This document shows, piece by piece, positions 6,235 through 9,699 of a DNA stretch of 9,699 nucleotides. Made by a program: the position numbers and the translations under genes. Origin of the DNA: Acidimicrobiaceae bacterium (GTDB taxonomy: Bacteria > Actinomycetota > Acidimicrobiia > Acidimicrobiales > UBA8592); assembly GCA_002715405.1 (NCBI GenBank), contig PAZD01000030.1, forward strand, positions 1 through 9,699, given 5' to 3'. Every line of letters begins with the position of its first letter. Position 1 is the stretch's first letter. The notes below the pieces were generated by a model. That model did not search any database, was not told where the DNA came from, and saw only the letters and a list, made by a program, of their open reading frames with translations.

Positions 6235-7262
6235 AGGTAGATGGCGGATTAGGGATGGGGTTCTCCCCAAATATTGAAGAAATTGCTCGAGAAGCGAAAT
6301 CTCAGGAAGAGCGAGGGTATGACGGCATATGGACTGCTGAAACAAGCCATGATCCGTTCCTTCCATTGACTATTGCTGCTGAGCATACAGAGAAGCTTGA
6401 GATAGGAACTGCTATTGCAGTAGCGTTTGCTCGTAATCCTATGATCCTTGCCAACATAGGCTGGGACCTTCAAGCGCTGAGCCAAGGCAGGTTTAACCTA
6501 GGGCTTGGAAGCCAGATCAAACCTCATATCACTAAGCGTTTTAGTATGGAGTGGTCCAAACCTGCTGCGCGTATGAGGGAAATGATTTTAGCTATGCGCG
6601 CTATCTGGGACTCATGGCAAAACGGAACGAAACTTGATTTTCGAGGTGATTTTTATACCCATACGCTTATGACACCTTTCTTTATTCCGAACAAAAGCGA
6701 CTTAGAAGATTTTGGGCCACCAAATATTTACCTAGCTGCTGTGGGTGAATTAATGACGCAAGTAGCCGGCGAAGTCTGCGATGGTATTATCTGCCATGGT
6801 TTCACAACAGAGAAGTATCTCCGCGAGGTTACTATCCCAAATATCGCCAAGGGGCGAGAAAAGGTAGGAAAAACTCTCGATGGTTTTTCTATCTCGGGGC
6901 CTTTCTTCGTTGTTACAGGACAAAATGAAGAGCAGATGAGCCAAGCCGAAGCTGCTACCCGTCAACAAATTGCTTTTTATGGGTCGACCCCTGCTTATCG
7001 AGGTGTTCTTGATTTGCATGGGTGGGGAGGATTACAAGAAGAACTTAACCAACTCTCAAAGCAAGGTGAGTGGGTAAAAATGGGGACTCTAATTGATGAT
7101 GAGATCTTGAATACCTTTGCGGTAGTTGCAAAACCTGACAAGGTTGCGCCTGAACTTGGGAGAAGATACGGGGATGTAATAGATAGATTGAGTTTCTATG
7201 CCCCTGGTCAGGCAAATCCAGAGCAGTGGCGCGAAGTGATGGAAGCATTGAAAAATGTCTAG
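6231..7262 (+). CDS. LLM-class F420-dependent oxidoreductase, MSMEG_2256-like
   Basis: A 343-residue luciferase-like oxidoreductase of a different subfamily from the one at 4595-5617. Its blocks are MKVDGGLGMG, YDGIWTAETSHDPFLPLTIA (30-49), EIGTAIAVAFARNPMILA (57-74), LQALSQGRFNLGLGSQIKPH (80-99), ITKRFSMEWSKPAARMREM (100-118), PPNIYLAAVGELMTQVAGEV (163-182) and DEILNTFAVVAKPD further on. This is the signature order of the TIGR03617 (MSMEG_2256) group, normally annotated as F420-dependent. The reaction is expected to be F420- or flavin-linked redox chemistry on an unidentified substrate. It is coupled to the SnoaL-like gene by a 4-base overlap. The stop is TAG at 7260-7262, and the phosphotransferase gene follows after 31 bases on the same strand, so the transcript may continue. 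Confidence 0.94.
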   Translation: MKVDGGLGMGFSPNIEEIAREAKSQEERGYDGIWTAETSHDPFLPLTIAAEHTEKLEIGTAIAVAFARNPMILANIGWDLQALSQGRFNLGLGSQIKPHITKRFSMEWSKPAARMREMILAMRAIWDSWQNGTKLDFRGDFYTHTLMTPFFIPNKSDLEDFGPPNIYLAAVGELMTQVAGEVCDGIICHGFTTEKYLREVTIPNIAKGREKVGKTLDGFSISGPFFVVTGQNEEQMSQAEAATRQQIAFYGSTPAYRGVLDLHGWGGLQEELNQLSKQGEWVKMGTLIDDEILNTFAVVAKPDKVAPELGRRYGDVIDRLSFYAPGQANPEQWREVMEALKNV

Positions 7263-7293
7263 TCACTAAGATCGGCTGGGTTTACACATTATT

Positions 7294-8367
7294 ATGCTTC
7301 CTTCAACAGTCGGAGAAATATCTACTGACTGGCTTAACGAGGTCCTACCCGACGAATTCGGAGAAATAGCAGAATTTACTTGCACGGATCTGGGTGAAGG
7401 TGTCGGCATTCTTGGTGAAGTGAGCCGCCTTTTTTTAACTTACCGAAAGGCTGAAAAGGGGCCTAAGACCCTTGTAGCGAAATGTCAATCTCCCGCAATG
7501 GAGAACATATCTCTTTGCCAAAGAATGGGGTATTACTTCCGTGAAGTGAATTTCTACAAGCATGGAAGTGAGAGTTTCCCAGTTGAAATCCCTAAGTGCT
7601 ATTTCTCCGAAATCGATGAAAGTGGAATTCCATTTACGATACTGATTGAAGAGATTTCCGATGTGACGGTGATGGATCAGGTAACCGGAGCCGAAATAGA
7701 TAAAACAGCTTCTGTTTTTTCAATGCTTGCGAAGTTGCACGCCCATTATTGGGAAACTGATGATCTGTATGAACTGGATTGGCTTCCCCCTATGAACAAT
7801 GCGATGTACAAGACGTCACAAATCTTAGCTGCGAACCTGATCGATTCGTTTAAGGATAATTGGTCCTCAAGATTAGATCCGGAGACCCTGAAAGCTGTTG
7901 AACAATTTATTCCTAGATACCCAGAATTTCTAGATTGGTGTGTTAGCCAAGGTAATCTAACATTCACTCATAACGATGCAAGATGCGAAAACTATCTGTT
8001 CGGTTCTGATGGAACTTTAACGATGATTGATTTTCAGTACTGCACTCGCTTCTGGGGGGCATGGGATATCTCTAATTGGCTTAGTGCTTCCCTAAGTATC
8101 GAGGACCGCCAGAACTATGGTGAGGAATTGGTTAACCATTACCACGAGCAATTAGTAGGCAACGGCGTAAAGGATTACTCGATTGACCAATGTTGGCATG
8201 ACCTAAAAGCAAGCCTGTTAGTTCAAACATACAATCAAGTAATAGATAGTGATCTGGACTATTCTAATGAGCGAGGGAAGCAACTTCTTGAGAAGTGCAT
8301 CACAAGAACATTCTCAGCAGCAGCTGACTATGAAATCGCATCATTTATCAAAGGAATTGACTTCTAA
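7294..8367 (+). CDS. APH-fold phosphotransferase (small-molecule kinase)
   Basis: A 357-residue protein of the aminoglycoside phosphotransferase/choline kinase-like fold. The N lobe has the ATP-site lysine in TLVAKCQS (K63) and a likely partner glutamate in YFREVNFYKH (E84). The C lobe has the Brenner motif HNDARCEN (H226, D228 as catalytic base, N233 for Mg) and the metal aspartate in MIDFQYC (D246), followed by WGAWDISNWL. The usual HGD is HND. Helical KLHAHYW (147-153) is also typical of the fold. It is therefore probably an active kinase for a hydroxyl group on a small molecule or acyl-CoA, not a resistance gene. No clear ribosome site precedes the ATG, so translation may depend on the upstream gene. 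Its stop overlaps the SurE start by one base (TAATG), and an acyl-CoA dehydrogenase follows, an ACAD10/11-like or LvaA/LvaC-like pairing. Confidence 0.91.
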   Translation: MLPSTVGEISTDWLNEVLPDEFGEIAEFTCTDLGEGVGILGEVSRLFLTYRKAEKGPKTLVAKCQSPAMENISLCQRMGYYFREVNFYKHGSESFPVEIPKCYFSEIDESGIPFTILIEEISDVTVMDQVTGAEIDKTASVFSMLAKLHAHYWETDDLYELDWLPPMNNAMYKTSQILAANLIDSFKDNWSSRLDPETLKAVEQFIPRYPEFLDWCVSQGNLTFTHNDARCENYLFGSDGTLTMIDFQYCTRFWGAWDISNWLSASLSIEDRQNYGEELVNHYHEQLVGNGVKDYSIDQCWHDLKASLLVQTYNQVIDSDLDYSNERGKQLLEKCITRTFSAAADYEIASFIKGIDF

Positions 8368-9155
8368 TGGCAAGGATCGTACTTACAAATGACGATGGTG
8401 TTCATTCAATAGGGCTGCACGCCATCGCCATCGCCCTAGATCGAGCGGGTCATGAAATAACCGTAGCCGCACCTTCAAGCGAAAGGTCAGGATGGGGAGC
8501 TGGAGTGGGCACCCTTGATCATGGAGCTGAATTTGAAATAGAGCCGTACACAATCCCAGGTGCCCCGCATGTCCCAGCATGGGGTATTGATGGGCCTCCT
8601 GCATTCTGCGTCCTGACTGCAATGCTTGAAACCTTTGGTGAAGCTCCGGAACTCGTTGTCTCCGGAAGTAACGATGGTGCTAATTGTGGTCGAGGAGTAC
8701 TGCACTCCGGCACGGTTGGGGCAGCAATGATTGCGCAAAATTTTGGTATCTCTGGAATAGCGATCAGCCAGAAAAGGGATGGAAGCGAAATGTTCTGGGA
8801 AACAAGCGGTGCTGTCGCTACGGCTGCCACTAACTGGATAACACAGGCACCTAGGAAGACAGTATTGAACATAAATATACCCAACAAGCCAATTACGGAA
8901 ATTCATGGAGTGCGTTGGGGAAGAATCGCTGCGTTTGGCACTACAAAGACTTCGCTGCATGGAAGTATCCCAGGGAAATTACGTATCGCTGTTACTCCTA
9001 GAGATGTTGAACTAAAACCGGATACTGATACATCGCTGGTAGACGAAGGATATATTTCTGTAACCGGATTGATCGGCTACCGTCCAGAAACCACCGTTAG
9101 TTCCAGTGCTGTAAAAGCAATCGAAGCGTTCATTGGGCCAGCAGCGCAAACTTAA
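8367..9155 (+). CDS. surE: SurE-type 5'/3'-nucleotidase or acid phosphatase
   Basis: A 262-residue protein with the full SurE pattern: RIVLTNDDGVHSIGL (3-17), with metal ligands D9 and D10; APSSERSGWG (35-44), with the ligand serine S41; AWGIDGPPAFCV (71-82), where the family more often has GTPADCV; and SGSNDGANCGRGVLHSGTVG (99-118), with ligand N102. SurE proteins are metal-dependent phosphatases that remove phosphate from nucleoside monophosphates and some other phosphoesters in the cytoplasm. All expected ligands are present, so activity is likely. The start ATG overlaps the kinase stop by one base, and the acyl-CoA dehydrogenase starts eight bases after its stop, whose AA forms part of the next ribosome site. 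Being locked between a kinase and an acyl-CoA dehydrogenase is unlike the usual stationary-phase surE-pcm context and suggests a substrate other than nucleotides. Confidence 0.94.
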   Translation: MARIVLTNDDGVHSIGLHAIAIALDRAGHEITVAAPSSERSGWGAGVGTLDHGAEFEIEPYTIPGAPHVPAWGIDGPPAFCVLTAMLETFGEAPELVVSGSNDGANCGRGVLHSGTVGAAMIAQNFGISGIAISQKRDGSEMFWETSGAVATAATNWITQAPRKTVLNINIPNKPITEIHGVRWGRIAAFGTTKTSLHGSIPGKLRIAVTPRDVELKPDTDTSLVDEGYISVTGLIGYRPETTVSSSAVKAIEAFIGPAAQT

Positions 9156-9159
9156 GGAG
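9154..9159 (+). promoter_or_regulatory. Ribosome site overlapping the SurE stop codon
   Basis: AAGGAG starts with the last two bases of the SurE TAA stop and lies four bases before the acyl-CoA dehydrogenase ATG at 9164. The overlap implies translational coupling, and it fixes the start of the partial gene. Confidence 0.75.
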
Positions 9160-9163
9160 CAAG

Positions 9164-9699
9164 ATGAAAAGAAACATCTTTGACGAAGATCACCAGCTGT
9201 TTCGAAATACTTTCCGTCAGTTCGTTCAAAAAGAAATGGTTCCTCACAATGCAATGTGGGAAGAAAATGGGATTGTCGAAAGAGAGCTATTCGAAAAAGC
9301 TGGAGTGAATGGATTTCTCGGTATTGACCTTCCCGAAGAACACGGAGGCGGTGGAATCGCAGATTACCGCTTTAACCAGATAATGGGAGAAGAATTCGAC
9401 TTAGCAGGTGTCGCTACTGCAGGTTCCGGAATAGGGCTCCACAATGACATTTGTATTCCCTATTTCAAGGAGTACTGCAACGAAGAGCAGCAGCAACGGT
9501 GGATGCCTGGGCTGACAAACGGCTCACTTATCTCAGCTATTGCTATGAGCGAACCAGGTACCGGTTCTGATTTAGCGTCAATAACCACATCTGCGGTTAA
9601 AGACGGCGAATCTTTTATCGTTAATGGAGCTAAAACGTTTATCTCTAACGGAATCAATGGGGACTTGGTTATTGTGGCTGCGAAAACAAACCCTGATGC
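9164..9699 (+). CDS. Acyl-CoA dehydrogenase, N-terminal part, 3' end outside window
   Basis: The frame runs from ATG for 178 codons to the window edge. It shows the all-alpha N-terminal domain of FAD-dependent acyl-CoA dehydrogenases (IFDEDHQLFRNTFRQFVQKE, 5-24; GFLGIDLPEEHGGGGIADYR, 50-69), then the start of the beta domain with the flavin/substrate signature AIAMSEPGTGSDLAS (125-139) and FIVNGAKTFISNG (151-163). The LPEEHGG form is typical of long- and branched-chain enzymes. It should oxidise an acyl-CoA at the alpha-beta bond and pass electrons to ETF, but the catalytic glutamate and substrate-defining C-terminal helices are outside the window. It is the third gene of the kinase-SurE operon. 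Because ACAD10/11- and LvaC-type enzymes act on phosphorylated 4-hydroxyacyl-CoA, a similar special substrate is possible. A standard beta-oxidation enzyme is the alternative. Confidence 0.96.
   Translation, partial: MKRNIFDEDHQLFRNTFRQFVQKEMVPHNAMWEENGIVERELFEKAGVNGFLGIDLPEEHGGGGIADYRFNQIMGEEFDLAGVATAGSGIGLHNDICIPYFKEYCNEEQQQRWMPGLTNGSLISAIAMSEPGTGSDLASITTSAVKDGESFIVNGAKTFISNGINGDLVIVAAKTNPD

Noticed and set aside
7294..8367. Aminoglycoside resistance gene
   Set aside because: The fold is shared, but the context (SurE, acyl-CoA dehydrogenase) and the lack of any recognised resistance subfamily argue for a metabolic kinase.
8487..8960. Minus-strand 157-codon open frame opposite SurE
   Set aside because: Antisense shadow of a well-supported SurE gene; rich in Ser and Cys with no recognisable motif.
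1..9699. Mobile element, CRISPR array or defence system
   Set aside because: No transposase or integrase, no terminal inverted repeats, no regularly spaced repeats and no nuclease-type genes; all genes are metabolic.

Overview
The window holds eleven protein genes packed almost end to end, two of them cut by the window edges. I see no RNA gene, insertion sequence, CRISPR array or origin. The base composition is moderate (mid-40s % G+C by eye) and most starts have strong AAGGAG-type ribosome sites. Two luciferase-like (LLM) oxidoreductases of families normally tied to coenzyme F420, a DUF35 protein beside a lipid-transfer-type thiolase, a thiolase-like protein of the mycobacterial TLP1 type and a long mycobacterial-type arylsulfatase tail point to an F420-using, lipid- or steroid-degrading bacterium. 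An actinobacterium of moderate G+C (for example a marine acidimicrobial lineage) or a Chloroflexota of the SAR202 kind would both fit. This is inference from gene content, not a phylogenetic placement.

Layout. (1) 1-871, plus strand: the C-terminal part of an arylsulfatase. (2) 937-2534, plus strand: a DUF35 zinc-ribbon/OB-fold protein followed by a thiolase-superfamily protein whose classical catalytic motifs are altered. This is the arrangement seen in DUF35-thiolase heterocomplexes of steroid side-chain catabolism. (3) 5617 down to 2635, minus strand: an Rv3520c-type LLM oxidoreductase, a TLP1-type thiolase-like protein starting at GTG 2 bases after it, and a small flavin/F420 split-barrel protein. 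(4) 5755-7262, plus strand and divergent from block 3: a SnoaL-like protein overlapping by ATGA with a second LLM oxidoreductase of another subfamily. (5) 7294-9699, plus strand: an APH-fold phosphotransferase, a SurE-type phosphatase (1-base overlap) and the N-terminal third of an acyl-CoA dehydrogenase (8-base gap).

How the genes may work together. Blocks 2-4 look like accessory parts of a CoA-thioester degradation pathway: redox steps by LLM enzymes, C-C cleavage or acyl handling by thiolase-fold proteins, and a SnoaL-fold isomerase, hydratase or cyclase-like enzyme. The sulfatase could remove sulfate from a sulfated substrate first. In block 5 a small-molecule kinase sits with an acyl-CoA dehydrogenase. 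This recalls the 4-hydroxyacyl-CoA route (ACAD10/ACAD11 in animals, LvaA/LvaC for levulinate in Pseudomonas putida), in which a hydroxyl is phosphorylated before elimination; here a SurE phosphatase lies between the two. The most noteworthy points are this kinase-phosphatase-dehydrogenase operon, the non-canonical active sites of both thiolase-like proteins, and a decamer shared by two upstream regions.
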